Assembly (NCBI RefSeq): GCF_002286985.1
Contig: NZ_NSKC01000003.1
Location: 62,001-126,000, forward strand
DNA length: 64,000 bases
Direction of reading: 5' to 3'
Origin: Halorubrum salipaludis
GTDB taxonomy: Archaea; Halobacteriota; Halobacteria; Halobacteriales; Haloferacaceae
In this document: positions 34,998 through 42,975 of the stretch, one piece after another
Numbering within the stretch: position 1 is the stretch's first letter
How the letters are laid out: every line of letters starts with the position of its first letter
Notes under the pieces: generated by a model
What the model saw: only the letters and a program-made list of their open reading frames with translations
Database searches by the model: none
What the model was told of the DNA's origin: nothing
Translations under genes and position numbers: made by a program

Positions 34998-36329
34998 ATG
35001 CCGACCGTCATCGACGCGGACGCGCTCCGCGACAGGATCGACGAGCGCCGCCGCGGCGACCGGTCGTTCGCCCTCGTCGACACGCGCCCTCGCGAGAGCT
35101 ACGAGAGCTGGCGGATCGCGGACTCGATCCACTACTTCTACAAGCCGGTTCACGAGTTCGATGTCGACGACTTCGAGGCTGCGACCGGGCTCTCCGCGGA
35201 CGACGCGATCGTCACGACGTGCGCGAAGGGGAAGTCCTCGCTCGCCTTCGCCGAGGCGCTCGAAGCGGCGGGCTACGACGACGTGGCGGTCGTCGCCGAC
35301 GGAATGCGCGGCTGGTCGGGCGTGTACGATCGGACCGCGGTCTCGCTCCCCGACGCGGTCGACGAACCGCTCGATATCGTCCAGATCCAGCGGCGCGCGA
35401 AGGGGTGTCTCGGGTACCTCGTGGTCGGCGGGCGGGCGTCCGAGGAGCGAACCGATTCCGACGGCTCCGACCGCGTCGCCGTCGCCAATTCCGACGGCTC
35501 CGACCGCGTCGCCATCGCCGTCGACGTCTCCCGTCACGGCGACGAGTGGCGGGAGGCGGCCGCCGCGCACGACGCGTCGATCGCGGCGGTCCTCGACACC
35601 CACGTCCACGCCGACCACCTCTCCGGCGGGAGGGACCTCGCCGACGAGCTCGGGGTTCCCTACTTCCTCCCGGCGGCGGCCGCCGAGCGAGACGTGGCGT
35701 ACGCGTTCGAGCCGCTCGCCCGCAACGAGGCGCTTGACGTCGGCGGGATCAGTGTGAAGGCGCTCGCGACGCCCGGCCACACCGACGACGGCGCGAGCTA
35801 CCTCGTCGGGCGGTCGGCGCTGCTCACCGGCGACACGCTGTTCACCGACAGCGTCGGTCGAACGGAGCTGCAGTTCGAGGCGGGCGGCGACGCGAGCGGC
35901 GGTGACGCTACCGACGGCGACGCGACCGACCCAGAGGCCGAACCCGCCGGCGCCGCGGCGGGCGCCGAGCGGCTCTACGAGTCGCTCCACGGGACGCTGC
36001 TCGCGGAGCCCGACGACCTCGTCGTCTGCCCCGGTCACTTCGCGGTCGCGAACGACGGGACGACCGGGGAGGTCGTTCCCGGGGAACCGGTGACGACGAC
36101 GGTGGGCGCGGCGCGCCGGGGGCTCGACGTGCTCGGACTCGACCGCGAGTCGTTCGTGGAGAAGATTACGGCGACGCTGCCGGAGAAGCCGCCGAACTAC
36201 GAGTCGGTCATCGTGGCGAACCGCGGCGTCGAGTCGCCGCCGGACGAGACGGCGGCGATCGAGTTAGAGCTCGGACCGAACCGGTGCGCCGCCGACGCCG
36301 GGACCGAATCGACGGCCGACGACGACTGA
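34998..36329 (+). CDS. Rhodanese / metallo-beta-lactamase fusion (persulfide dioxygenase-like)
   Basis: A 443-residue cytoplasmic protein. Residues 1-120 form a rhodanese domain with the active Cys in TTCAKGKSSLAF. Residues about 130-390 form a metallo-beta-lactamase fold with the metal motif DTHVHADHLSGG, then TPGHTDDGASYL, TGDTLFTDSVGR and CPGHF. Domain order is reversed relative to many bacterial ETHE1-rhodanese fusions, which put the hydrolase first. Family members oxidise glutathione or other low-molecular-weight persulfides, and haloarchaea would use a different thiol. An 11-codon in-frame duplication lies between the two domains. It is divergent from the MinD-like gene. Confidence 0.85.
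   Translation: MPTVIDADALRDRIDERRRGDRSFALVDTRPRESYESWRIADSIHYFYKPVHEFDVDDFEAATGLSADDAIVTTCAKGKSSLAFAEALEAAGYDDVAVVADGMRGWSGVYDRTAVSLPDAVDEPLDIVQIQRRAKGCLGYLVVGGRASEERTDSDGSDRVAVANSDGSDRVAIAVDVSRHGDEWREAAAAHDASIAAVLDTHVHADHLSGGRDLADELGVPYFLPAAAAERDVAYAFEPLARNEALDVGGISVKALATPGHTDDGASYLVGRSALLTGDTLFTDSVGRTELQFEAGGDASGGDATDGDATDPEAEPAGAAAGAERLYESLHGTLLAEPDDLVVCPGHFAVANDGTTGEVVPGEPVTTTVGAARRGLDVLGLDRESFVEKITATLPEKPPNYESVIVANRGVESPPDETAAIELELGPNRCAADAGTESTADDD
35455..35520 (+). repeat. 33-bp in-frame tandem duplication
   Basis: Two copies (35455-35487 and 35488-35520) differ at only a few positions and encode SDGSDRVAVAN followed by SDGSDRVAIAV, in the linker of the rhodanese fusion protein. The near-identity points to a recent slippage event. 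Confidence 0.85.
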
Positions 36330-36395
36330 GCGGACTCCCGGTCGGCCTAGGCCTCCCTCCGGAGCCGTTGGATCGCTCGTCGACGGGACGGGCGG

Positions 36396-36668
36396 CTACT
36401 CGTCGTGGATGAAGACGAGCCGCTTCGACTCGGTGTTACAGAGGCAGAGATCGATCCCGTCGCGGGTCGCACCGATCTGCTGCCAGCCGTGGTCGCTGAC
36501 GAACAGCGTCTGAAAGACGCCGCGGTCGCAGTCCGGGTTCGGACAGCCGACCCCCGCGGCGTTCTTGTACACGGTGGTCCCGCCGCCGGAGCTCTGTCGA
36601 ACCAGTCCGTCCGTCAGCGAGCGGAACTCCTCGGCAGTCATCGGGCCCTCGGTCTCCTCGTCTCCCAT
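36396..36668 (-). CDS. Small Cys-containing haloarchaeal protein
   Basis: A 90-residue protein with a C-x-x-x-x-C pair in GVGCPNPDCDRGVF and a C-L-C-N segment near the end (IDLCLCNTESKRLVFIHDE). The pairs may bind zinc, and the whole resembles a single zinc-bead fold. No enzyme motif is seen. The TATA box at 36691-36700 fits the ATG at 36668 for a leaderless mRNA. It is downstream of endonuclease V on the same strand but has its own promoter. Function unknown. Confidence 0.75.
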   Translation of the reverse strand: MGDEETEGPMTAEEFRSLTDGLVRQSSGGGTTVYKNAAGVGCPNPDCDRGVFQTLFVSDHGWQQIGATRDGIDLCLCNTESKRLVFIHDE

Positions 36669-36690
36669 GCGTTCGGATTCGCGGCGGACC

Positions 36691-36700
36691 GTATAAAAAC
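36691..36700 (-). promoter_or_regulatory. TATA box of the small Cys-containing protein gene
   Basis: On the minus strand it reads GTTTTTATAC, 23-32 nt before the ATG at 36668. Confidence 0.7.
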
Positions 36701-36754
36701 CGCGTGTCTGTGGCAACTGATGGCACGCACGGGATCGGGTCGGGACGACTCGCT

Positions 36755-37678
36755 TCACTCGGCGTCCCGCTTCGCGACGTCCGCGTAGGCGTCCGCGATC
36801 CGGGTCGGCTCCGGGAGCTTGTAGCCCGCACACAGCGCCGCGACGAACTCGACGGTCGTCGCGGCCGACACGCGGTGGCCGGGGCTCACGTACAGGGGGT
36901 TCACGCGCCGGCTGTTCGGGTACTGGCGGGACTGATAGGCGTGGCCGATGACGGCGGCGGGGGTGTCGCCGTCGGCGGCGTCGGCGGCGTCGCCGGCCCC
37001 GCCGCCCGCACTCGCCGTCTCCACCGACTCGTCCGCGCGGATCGGGGTCCGCCAGCCCTCTGGCCGCCCGTCGGTGGACTCGTCGGGCGTCCCGCACAGC
37101 AGGCTCTTTGCGACGCCGACGCTCGGCACGTCGAGCAGGACGCCGACGTGGGTCGCGACGCCGGCCTCCCGAAAGTGGATCCGGCCGGAGCCGTCACAGA
37201 CCAGCAGGTCGGGCTCGGCGTCGAGGGCCTCGAGCGCCGCGAGCATCGGCTCCCCCTCTCGGAACGCGAGCAGGCCCGGGACGTACGGGATCGAGAGGGG
37301 CGTGACGGCGCTCGCGTACTCGATCACGTCGCCGCCGCGGATCGCGACCGCGGCGGAGACGGCGCGGTCCTCGCCGTCGTCGGGCGTCAGGAACGCCTGA
37401 TCGATCCCGACGACGACCGGCGCGTCGGAGTTGCCGGCGGCCGACCCGCCTGCGTCCGAGGTGCCCGGAAGCGTCTCCTGACGCGGGTCCGGAACCCCGT
37501 CGGTCAGGTCCGCGGGCTCGTCGATCGCGACCGCTCTCGGGTCGAGGTCGTGGTCGTCCGCGAACGTCGCCGTCGCCGCCAGCTCGCGCTGGAGCGATTC
37601 CATCTCCGCGCGCGAGAGTGCGGGGTCCGGGAGGAACTTCGGGCGAGCGACTGCGTCCGGATCGACCGCCGGCGACAT
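36755..37678 (-). CDS. nfi: Endonuclease V
   Basis: A 307-residue nuclease that cuts near deoxyinosine (or inosine in RNA). The catalytic Asp lies in VVVGIDQAFL. YVPGLLAFREGEPMLAAL is the family PYIPGxLxFRE signature, and LLVCDGSGRIHFREAGVATH supplies the second Asp and the wedge residues. GHRVSAATTVEFV near the end is also typical. An Ala/Gly/Asp-rich insert (about 223-245) and a longer N-terminus make it larger than the usual 220-260 residues. Its ATG directly abuts the stop of the rhomboid gene, so the two are an operon. Confidence 0.93.
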   Translation of the reverse strand: MSPAVDPDAVARPKFLPDPALSRAEMESLQRELAATATFADDHDLDPRAVAIDEPADLTDGVPDPRQETLPGTSDAGGSAAGNSDAPVVVGIDQAFLTPDDGEDRAVSAAVAIRGGDVIEYASAVTPLSIPYVPGLLAFREGEPMLAALEALDAEPDLLVCDGSGRIHFREAGVATHVGVLLDVPSVGVAKSLLCGTPDESTDGRPEGWRTPIRADESVETASAGGGAGDAADAADGDTPAAVIGHAYQSRQYPNSRRVNPLYVSPGHRVSAATTVEFVAALCAGYKLPEPTRIADAYADVAKRDAE

Positions 37679-38653
37679 TTAAAACCGCCCGCCGGGACCG
37701 CCCGGCCCGCCGGGTCCGCGGGGCCCGCGCGCGCCCCCCATCGAGACGCCGCCCGCCCCGCCGGCGGACCGCGCGAGGCCCTCGTTGCGCTTGCCGAACG
37801 CGAGCCCGATCGCGAAGCCGATCAGGTGCGCGAGGTGCGCGATCCCGCCGACGCCGCCGGTGCCGCTCTGGATCACGAGCACCGCCGAGACGAGCGCGAT
37901 CCCCCACGTCAGGTACTTGATCTTCATCGGGATGACGAAGAAGAGGAGCACCTGCATGTTCGGCCGCCAGACGGTGAGCACGCCGAGGATCGCGAACCCG
38001 GCGCCGCTGGCCCCGAGCACGCCGGTCGTCGGCGCGCCGGTCCCGATCGCGAAGAGGACGTGGCCGAGCCCGGCGAGGATCCCTGCCCCGAAGAAGAATC
38101 CGACGAAGCGCTTCGAGCCGACCGCGCGCTCGACGAGCGGGCCGAAGAACAGGATGACGATGCTGTTCCCGATGATGTGGAACAGCTGGATCCGGGAGTG
38201 CGAGAGCACCGACGTGCCCCACGTCCAGACCCGACCGATCGCGTCAGACCGGAGGACGAAGATCTGGCTGTGGACGGCCTCGCCGAAGAGGATGGTCACG
38301 GCCCACTGCGCGAGGAAGGTGACCCACATCGCGAGCAGGATCGCGTACGTCGCGTTGTTGCGGAAATAGCTCACCAGCCCGCCGGTGCTCGTCTCGCGGT
38401 CGATCCGACGCTTGACGCGGCCCGCGACGCCGGCGGACGCGCCGGCGTTCCCGCTTCCCGAGCCACCCGCGCCGCCGCCCTCGACGCTCTCGTCGAACCC
38501 GCTGTCGAAGACGCCGCCGGGGTCGTTCCACTCGGCGAGCCCCGGACAGTCGTGGTTCTCGGGCAGGCGGTGCTCGGCGCAGAACGTCTTGCCGCACCGT
38601 TTACACTGGTACGGGAGGTTCTCGTACTCCCCACACACGTCGCACGTCGCCAT
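37679..38653 (-). CDS. Rhomboid intramembrane protease with N-terminal AN1-type zinc finger
   Basis: A 324-residue membrane protein. Residues 1-40 hold an AN1-like zinc finger with Cys4, 7, 17, 20, 25, His28, His34 and Cys36. An Ala/Gly-rich linker (about 55-80) leads to a six-helix rhomboid domain (about 95-290). The nucleophile Ser is in GASGAGFAILG and the catalytic His in HLAHLIGFAIGLAFG. HIIGNSIVILFFGPLVE is the family loop-helix region. The C-terminus is Gly/Pro/Arg-rich. AN1 fingers are mostly eukaryotic ubiquitin-linked modules, and haloarchaea are known to fuse them to rhomboids, which may recognise damaged or tagged substrates (inference). It is co-transcribed with nfi. Confidence 0.93.
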   Translation of the reverse strand: MATCDVCGEYENLPYQCKRCGKTFCAEHRLPENHDCPGLAEWNDPGGVFDSGFDESVEGGGAGGSGSGNAGASAGVAGRVKRRIDRETSTGGLVSYFRNNATYAILLAMWVTFLAQWAVTILFGEAVHSQIFVLRSDAIGRVWTWGTSVLSHSRIQLFHIIGNSIVILFFGPLVERAVGSKRFVGFFFGAGILAGLGHVLFAIGTGAPTTGVLGASGAGFAILGVLTVWRPNMQVLLFFVIPMKIKYLTWGIALVSAVLVIQSGTGGVGGIAHLAHLIGFAIGLAFGKRNEGLARSAGGAGGVSMGGARGPRGPGGPGGPGGRF

Positions 38654-38783
38654 TGGCGGCTCTTACGGCGGCGGTCGTAAAGCGGTTTGGCTCTTTACGC
38701 GATCGGGTTCCTTGCGGTGGCCCTCGACGACCTCGGAGTCGGACGGGCCCCGATCGCTGACCGTGACATCGGCTTTGACCAGA

Positions 38784-38804
38784 ACACCACCGAAGCCCCA
38801 GTCG
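38784..38804 (-). repeat. Isolated 3' module of the dispersed structured element
   Basis: On the minus strand it carries CGACTGGGGCTTCGGTGGTG, the same terminal motif that ends copy B, which lies only about 45 bp away in the same orientation. A TTATAAG sequence sits between the two modules (38823-38829). The rest of an element is missing, so this is either a duplicated end or the relic of a second copy. The flanking 38654-38783 holds the rhomboid promoter and nothing else recognised. Confidence 0.7.
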
Positions 38805-38845
38805 CTCGGCGATACGTTGCCGCTTATAAGCAGTCGATCGGTACG

Positions 38846-39105
38846 GACACCACCGAAGCCCCAGTCGCGAGGCGGGCGCACGCTCGCTGCGGTCCTCACT
38901 CGGTCGCTCACTGCGTTCGCTCTCTCGTTGCGGTCCTTGCTTCGCCTGCGCTCGCCTCGCGACTGCCCCTTCGAGTCCCGCCCCGTACCGCACAGCGACC
39001 GCACCTCACGCCTCCCCAGCCTCGTCGCTGGCGGCAATAGCCGCCAGCGACTCCCTCGCGCGTGCGACTCGCGCCCTGCGGGCGCTCGTCGGCACGCGCC
39101 ACCGC
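38846..39105 (-). repeat. Dispersed structured element, copy B (candidate ncRNA)
   Basis: Minus strand, 5' to 3': GCGGTGGCGCGTGCC (39105-39091), then hairpin GCGCCC/GGGCGC inside a GCGCGTGC/GCACGCGC stem, then GAGGGA. A hairpin GTCGCTGGCGGC-TATT-GCCGCCAGCGAC follows, its top two pairs changed relative to copy A but still paired. Next are the invariant GAGGCTGGGGAGGCGTGAGG, GGGACTCGAAGGGGCAG, and a long terminal stem closed by GTCGCGAGG/CCTCGCGAC. It ends with TGGGGCTTCGGTGGTGT. Upstream TATA-like GTTTATAAG is at 39116-39124. It lies between the rhomboid start and the aroD end, both on the minus strand. Confidence 0.87.
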
Positions 39106-39160
39106 ACCGTATTCACTTATAAACAGTCACCGCATCCGAGGGAAACGACTTATAAATGGA

Positions 39161-39871
39161 TCACTCGTCCGCTTCGCCGTCGCCGCGCAGCCCGTCCACG
39201 AGCCGTCGGAGCGTCGCGAGCGGGTACTGGCCGGGCGCGGTCGCGTTCGCGGGATCGACGGGGGCGTAGCCGATCTTCGAGCCGTAGACGGGCGCGACCG
39301 CGCGGGTGTGGCGCCCGGGCTCGCCCATGCACATCGTCGCGACGCGGTGGCCGGCCGCGGTCGCCTCGTGGGTGGCCTCCAGCATCGCGAGCGCGTCGGC
39401 CGGGGCGGTCGCCGTCGTCGCCAGCTTCCCCACGTCGCCCTCGCTCGCCGCGTCCGCGAGCAGGTCGACGAGGGCCCCCGGCTCCGGCGTCGACTCGAAG
39501 TCGTGGACGGACGCGACCACCGACACGCCCGCCTCGCGGGCGGTCTCTCGCAGCGCGGTCGCGTGCGACTCCTCGGCGCCGTCGGGGTGCGTCCCGCGCA
39601 GCGCCGCGAGCTCGACGTCGACGGCGGCGACCGCCTCGTGGCTGACCGCGGTCGAGAGCGCGTCGTACCGCCCGATCCCCTCGGCCTCGCCCCCCTCCCA
39701 CGACGCGCGGTTCGTGACGAGCAGCGGGAGCTCGCCCCCGTAGTCGTCGATCTGGTCGAGCGGGTCGCTCGCCAGGTCCATCCGGAACTCCACCGCGTCG
39801 GCGTGCTCGCGGGCGGCCGGCTCCTCCGAGAGGTCGGCCGTGCTCGCAGTCAGGACGAACTCCTCGAACAT
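39161..39871 (-). CDS. aroD: 3-dehydroquinate dehydratase, type I
   Basis: A 236-residue enzyme of the shikimate pathway. The type I barrel opens with FVLTASTADLSEEP. The sequence EFRMDLASDPLDQID fits the substrate-binding E-x-R-x-D motif, and the region VASVHDFESTPEP contains the catalytic His. The Schiff-base Lys is most likely in the following VGKLATTATAP strand. The ending RLVDGLRGDGEADE is acidic. A TATA element (ACATAAGTT on the minus strand, about 39892-39900) precedes the ATG at 39871 by about 22 nt. Confidence 0.9.
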   Translation of the reverse strand: MFEEFVLTASTADLSEEPAAREHADAVEFRMDLASDPLDQIDDYGGELPLLVTNRASWEGGEAEGIGRYDALSTAVSHEAVAAVDVELAALRGTHPDGAEESHATALRETAREAGVSVVASVHDFESTPEPGALVDLLADAASEGDVGKLATTATAPADALAMLEATHEATAAGHRVATMCMGEPGRHTRAVAPVYGSKIGYAPVDPANATAPGQYPLATLRRLVDGLRGDGEADE

Positions 39872-39943
39872 ACGCGGGGCTTCCGCGGGCGGGAACTTAT
39901 GTGTGTGCGTCCGGCGGGAACGGACCTGCGAAAAACGAGGCGC

Positions 39944-40918
39944 TTACGCGACGAGGCCGTCCTCGGCTTCGAGCAGCTCGTGGTAGCGGTTCCGGATGGT
40001 GACCTCGGAGATGTCGGCGACCTCGGAGACCGCGGCCTGCGTCGTCTTCTCGTTGGTGAGGAGCGCGGCGGCGTAGACGGCGGCGGCCGCGAGGCCCACG
40101 GGCGACTTGCCGGAGTGGACGCCCTTCTCCTTGGCGTTTCGCAGGAGGCTCTTCGCGCGCATCTCGGACTCCTCGGAGAGTTCGAGGTCCGAGGCGAACC
40201 GGGGGACATACTGCTCGGGGTCGGCCGGCTTCACTTCGAGCTTGAGCTCGCGGACGACGTAGCGGTACGTCCGCGCGATCTCGGCCTTCTCGACGCGCGA
40301 CACGTCGGCGATCTCGTCGAGGCTGCGCGGGACGCCGGCCATCCGGGCGGCGGCGTACACGCAGGAGGTGGAGACGCCCTCGATGGAGCGCCCGGGGAGG
40401 AGGTCCTCGTCGAGCGCGCGGCGGTAGATGACGGAGGCGGTCTCGCGGACGTTGTCCGGGAGCCCCTGTGCCGACGCCATCCGGTCGATCTCGCCGAGTG
40501 CCTGCTTGAGGTTCCGCTCCTTGGAGTCGCGGGTGCGGAAGCGCTCGTTCCACTTGCGGAGCCGCTGCATCTTCTGGCGCTGGCGCGCGCCGAGCGACCG
40601 GCCGTACGCGTCCTTGTCGCGCCAGTCGATGTTCGTCGAGAGCCCCTTGTCGTGCATCGTGTTGGTCGTCGGGGCGCCGACGCGGCTCTTCTCGTCCTTC
40701 TCGCGGGAGTCGAACGCGCGCCACTCCGGCCCGCGGTCGACCGAGTCCGCCTCGACGACGAGCCCGCAGTCCGCACAGACGCTCTCCCCGTGCTCCTCGT
40801 CGTTGATGACGTTCCCGCCGCACTCCGGACAGTTCAGCGTCTCGTCGGTCTGTTCCGATTCCGTCTCGTCCGTCTCCGTTCGGGAGCGACTCCCCCGCGT
40901 GTGTAATCGTTCACTCAT
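39944..40918 (-). CDS. tfb: Transcription initiation factor IIB (TFB)
   Basis: A 324-residue basal factor that bridges TBP-DNA and RNA polymerase. After an acidic N-terminal tail, the zinc ribbon uses Cys30, 33, 48 and 51. The B-finger/linker reads VGAPTTNTMHDKGLSTNIDW. Two cyclin repeats (about 120-215 and 220-320) end with the HTH that reads the BRE, SEVADISEVTIRNRYHEL. Haloarchaea have many TFB paralogues, and this one looks complete. The leader is about 50 nt, with a TATA-like GTTTTAAGT upstream (about 40988-40996 in plus coordinates). Confidence 0.97.
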   Translation of the reverse strand: MSERLHTRGSRSRTETDETESEQTDETLNCPECGGNVINDEEHGESVCADCGLVVEADSVDRGPEWRAFDSREKDEKSRVGAPTTNTMHDKGLSTNIDWRDKDAYGRSLGARQRQKMQRLRKWNERFRTRDSKERNLKQALGEIDRMASAQGLPDNVRETASVIYRRALDEDLLPGRSIEGVSTSCVYAAARMAGVPRSLDEIADVSRVEKAEIARTYRYVVRELKLEVKPADPEQYVPRFASDLELSEESEMRAKSLLRNAKEKGVHSGKSPVGLAAAAVYAAALLTNEKTTQAAVSEVADISEVTIRNRYHELLEAEDGLVA

Positions 40919-41119
40919 GGCTAAACCCCCTCTCGGTAACTGAACACGGCCCGAGAGCGATCTTGTCCGATAGACGGCGGAACCGAACTTAAAACGACCG
41001 GAACGTGTCGCTCGAATCCCGACGAAAGAACACGATCTATCACGTGTTTTCGGCGACCGGCCCGATCGCCCGCCCGCCGACCGAAACGCTTGGCACGGTG
41101 GCGCTCCGATCGGTTCGCG

Positions 41120-41896
41120 ATGAACGCCCCTCGCGTCGTCTCGCTCGCGCCGAGCGCGACGGCGACCGTGACGGCCCTCGGCGCCGCCGAGACCCTCGTC
41201 GGCGTCACGCACCACTGCGATCTCCCGGCGGACGCCGGCGCGGCCCACGAGGCCGACGCTCCCGTCGCCGTCGGCGGCTGGCTGAACCCGGACCTCGACC
41301 GCGTCGCCGACCTCGCGCCCGACATCGTCCTCACGAGCGACGGGCTGCAGTCGGAGCTCGCGGCCGACTGCCGCGACCGCGGGTTCGACGTGGCCCACCG
41401 CGAGCCGTCGACCCTCGACGAGGCGATTTCGGCCTTCGCCGCCCGCGGCGCCGACGTGGGGCGCCCCGACGCCGGCGAGCGCCTCGCGGCCGACGCGCGA
41501 GCCCGCCTCGACGCGGTCGCCGACGCGGTCGCGGACCGCCCCCGCCCGACCGTCTACTGCGAGGAGTGGTCGGACCCCCCGATGGCCGCCGGCAATTGGG
41601 TCCCCGACGCCGTGCGCGCCGCCGGCGGCCGGTATCCCTTCGTCGACCCGGGCGAGCGCTCCCGCGAGGTCGACCTCGCGAGCGTCGAGCGAGCCGATCC
41701 CGACCACGTGATCGTCCACGTCTGCGGGCACGGGGACCGGATCGATCCGGCGACCGTCGAGGGACGCGACTGGGCCGTCGATGCCCCCGTCCACGTGATC
41801 GACGACTCCCTCCTCAACCAGCCGAGCCCCGCCCTGATCGACGGCGTCGAGCGGCTGGCCGGACTGTTCTATCCCGATATCGAGAGCTATTCGTAG
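41120..41896 (+). CDS. BtuF-like cobalamin-binding periplasmic-type protein without a signal peptide
   Basis: A 258-residue class III substrate-binding fold. RVVSLAPSATATVTALGAAE opens the first lobe, and VGGWLNPDLDRVADLAPDIVL is the family strand-helix. The segment CEEWSDPPMAAGNWVPDAVRAAGG is the interlobe signature of cobalamin/corrinoid binders. It starts almost directly at the fold, with no hydrophobic export or lipobox segment in front, so it is probably cytoplasmic. The ATG at 41120 is 30 bases inside a longer frame. No ABC permease or ATPase is adjacent. Confidence 0.8.
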   Translation: MNAPRVVSLAPSATATVTALGAAETLVGVTHHCDLPADAGAAHEADAPVAVGGWLNPDLDRVADLAPDIVLTSDGLQSELAADCRDRGFDVAHREPSTLDEAISAFAARGADVGRPDAGERLAADARARLDAVADAVADRPRPTVYCEEWSDPPMAAGNWVPDAVRAAGGRYPFVDPGERSREVDLASVERADPDHVIVHVCGHGDRIDPATVEGRDWAVDAPVHVIDDSLLNQPSPALIDGVERLAGLFYPDIESYS

Positions 41897-41916
41897 CCCG
41901 TCGCTCGATGGTCGGT

Positions 41917-42489
41917 ATGCGAGTCGGCGTCGGCAGCGGCAACCCGGTGAAGCGGCGCGCGGTCGAACAGGCGCTCGGCGTCGCCGCGGAACATGACTCC
42001 GAGCCCTCGCTCGTCGACGGGCTCCCCGGCGACCCGGAGGCGGTCGCGGTCGAAGCGGTCCCCGTCCCCTCGGGGGTGAGCGAACAGCCGACCGGCCACG
42101 CCGAGACGGTCGCCGGCGCAGAGAATCGGGCCGCGGCCGTTCTCGACGCGGCGGGAGACGAGTACGACCTCGGAATCGGCATCGAGGGCGGCGTCGCCCG
42201 ATTCGATGGTACAGACGGACTCTTCCTCGTCATGTGGGCCGCCGTCTCCGACGGCTCGCGGGTCGGTCGCAGCGCGGGCCCGAGCCTCGAACTCCCCGCC
42301 GCCGTCGCCGACCGGATCGACGACGGCGAGGAGCTCGGCCCGGTGATGGACCACGTCCTCGACACGAACGGGGTCGCGAAACGCGGCGGCGCCGCGGGCG
42401 CGCTCACGAACGGCCGCGTCGACCGCGCCGACGCCCTCGCGACGGCGGTCGCCGGCGCGCTGGGCCCGTTCGTCTCCGACCTGTACTGA
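41917..42489 (+). CDS. Inosine/xanthosine triphosphatase (DUF84/YjjX family)
   Basis: A 190-residue house-cleaning phosphatase that hydrolyses non-canonical ITP and XTP. The opening VGVGSGNPVKRRAVEQALG is the family nucleotide-binding start. SEQPTGHAETVAGAENRAAA and YDLGIGIEGGVARFDG are the other signatures. The ATG at 41917 gives MRVGVGSGNP. An in-frame ATG at 41908 adds only three residues. It lies 20 nt after the BtuF-like stop, so it is probably in one transcript with it, perhaps with no functional link. Confidence 0.9.
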   Translation: MRVGVGSGNPVKRRAVEQALGVAAEHDSEPSLVDGLPGDPEAVAVEAVPVPSGVSEQPTGHAETVAGAENRAAAVLDAAGDEYDLGIGIEGGVARFDGTDGLFLVMWAAVSDGSRVGRSAGPSLELPAAVADRIDDGEELGPVMDHVLDTNGVAKRGGAAGALTNGRVDRADALATAVAGALGPFVSDLY

Positions 42490-42679
42490 TCGGGACGGCC
42501 CGGAACGGATCTGTTCGGGGAACGGATCCGTCCGGTCCCGACTGGGGCGTTCGAGGATCGTACCGAAACGCGGGGATCGCTCCGTCTCCACGCTCCCTCT
42601 CACCGAGAAAACCGCACGACTGCGGCGTGTTAACCCGACCTACCAACCGCCTTATGTGGTGATACGACTTGTGTCCCGT

Positions 42680-42934
42680 ATGAGCACGGTCCAACCCGAC
42701 GCGGTCGCCGTCGAGTCAGCCGGCCTCTCCGCGAAACAGGCGCGTATCCTGCGGTACCTCCGCGAGAACGCCGCCGATCAGACCTACTTCAAGTCGCGAC
42801 TGATCGCCGACGAGCTCGACCTCTCGGCGAAGGAGGTCGGCGCGAACATGAGCGCGGTCGCCGACGCGGCGGCCGACATCGACGTCGAGAAGTGGGGGTA
42901 CTCGTCGGGGACGACGTGGATGGTCACGGCCTGA
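42680..42934 (+). CDS. Small winged-helix-like haloarchaeal protein (probably DUF7123)
   Basis: An 84-residue protein. AKQARILRYLRENAADQTYFK and SRLIADELDLSAKEVGANMS form a plausible winged-helix with two helices of an HTH, ending in a wing-like GYSSGTTWMVTA. It probably binds DNA or a partner protein, and no ligand site is seen. The ATG at 42680 is preferred over 42656 because it follows a TATA-like CCTTATGTG by about 25 nt. Conserved small proteins of this form are common in haloarchaea and uncharacterised. Confidence 0.75.
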   Translation: MSTVQPDAVAVESAGLSAKQARILRYLRENAADQTYFKSRLIADELDLSAKEVGANMSAVADAAADIDVEKWGYSSGTTWMVTA

Positions 42935-42975
42935 CCGGATCGTACTGACTCTCTTACCCCACAATAGGCGAGCGG

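Noticed and set aside
36704-38680. A 658-codon plus-strand frame over nfi and the rhomboid gene
   Set aside because: Both minus-strand genes have clear family motifs. The plus frame has none.
38784-39105. CRISPR array
   Set aside because: The repeated motifs are too few, not regularly spaced, and belong to long structured elements. There are no spacers.
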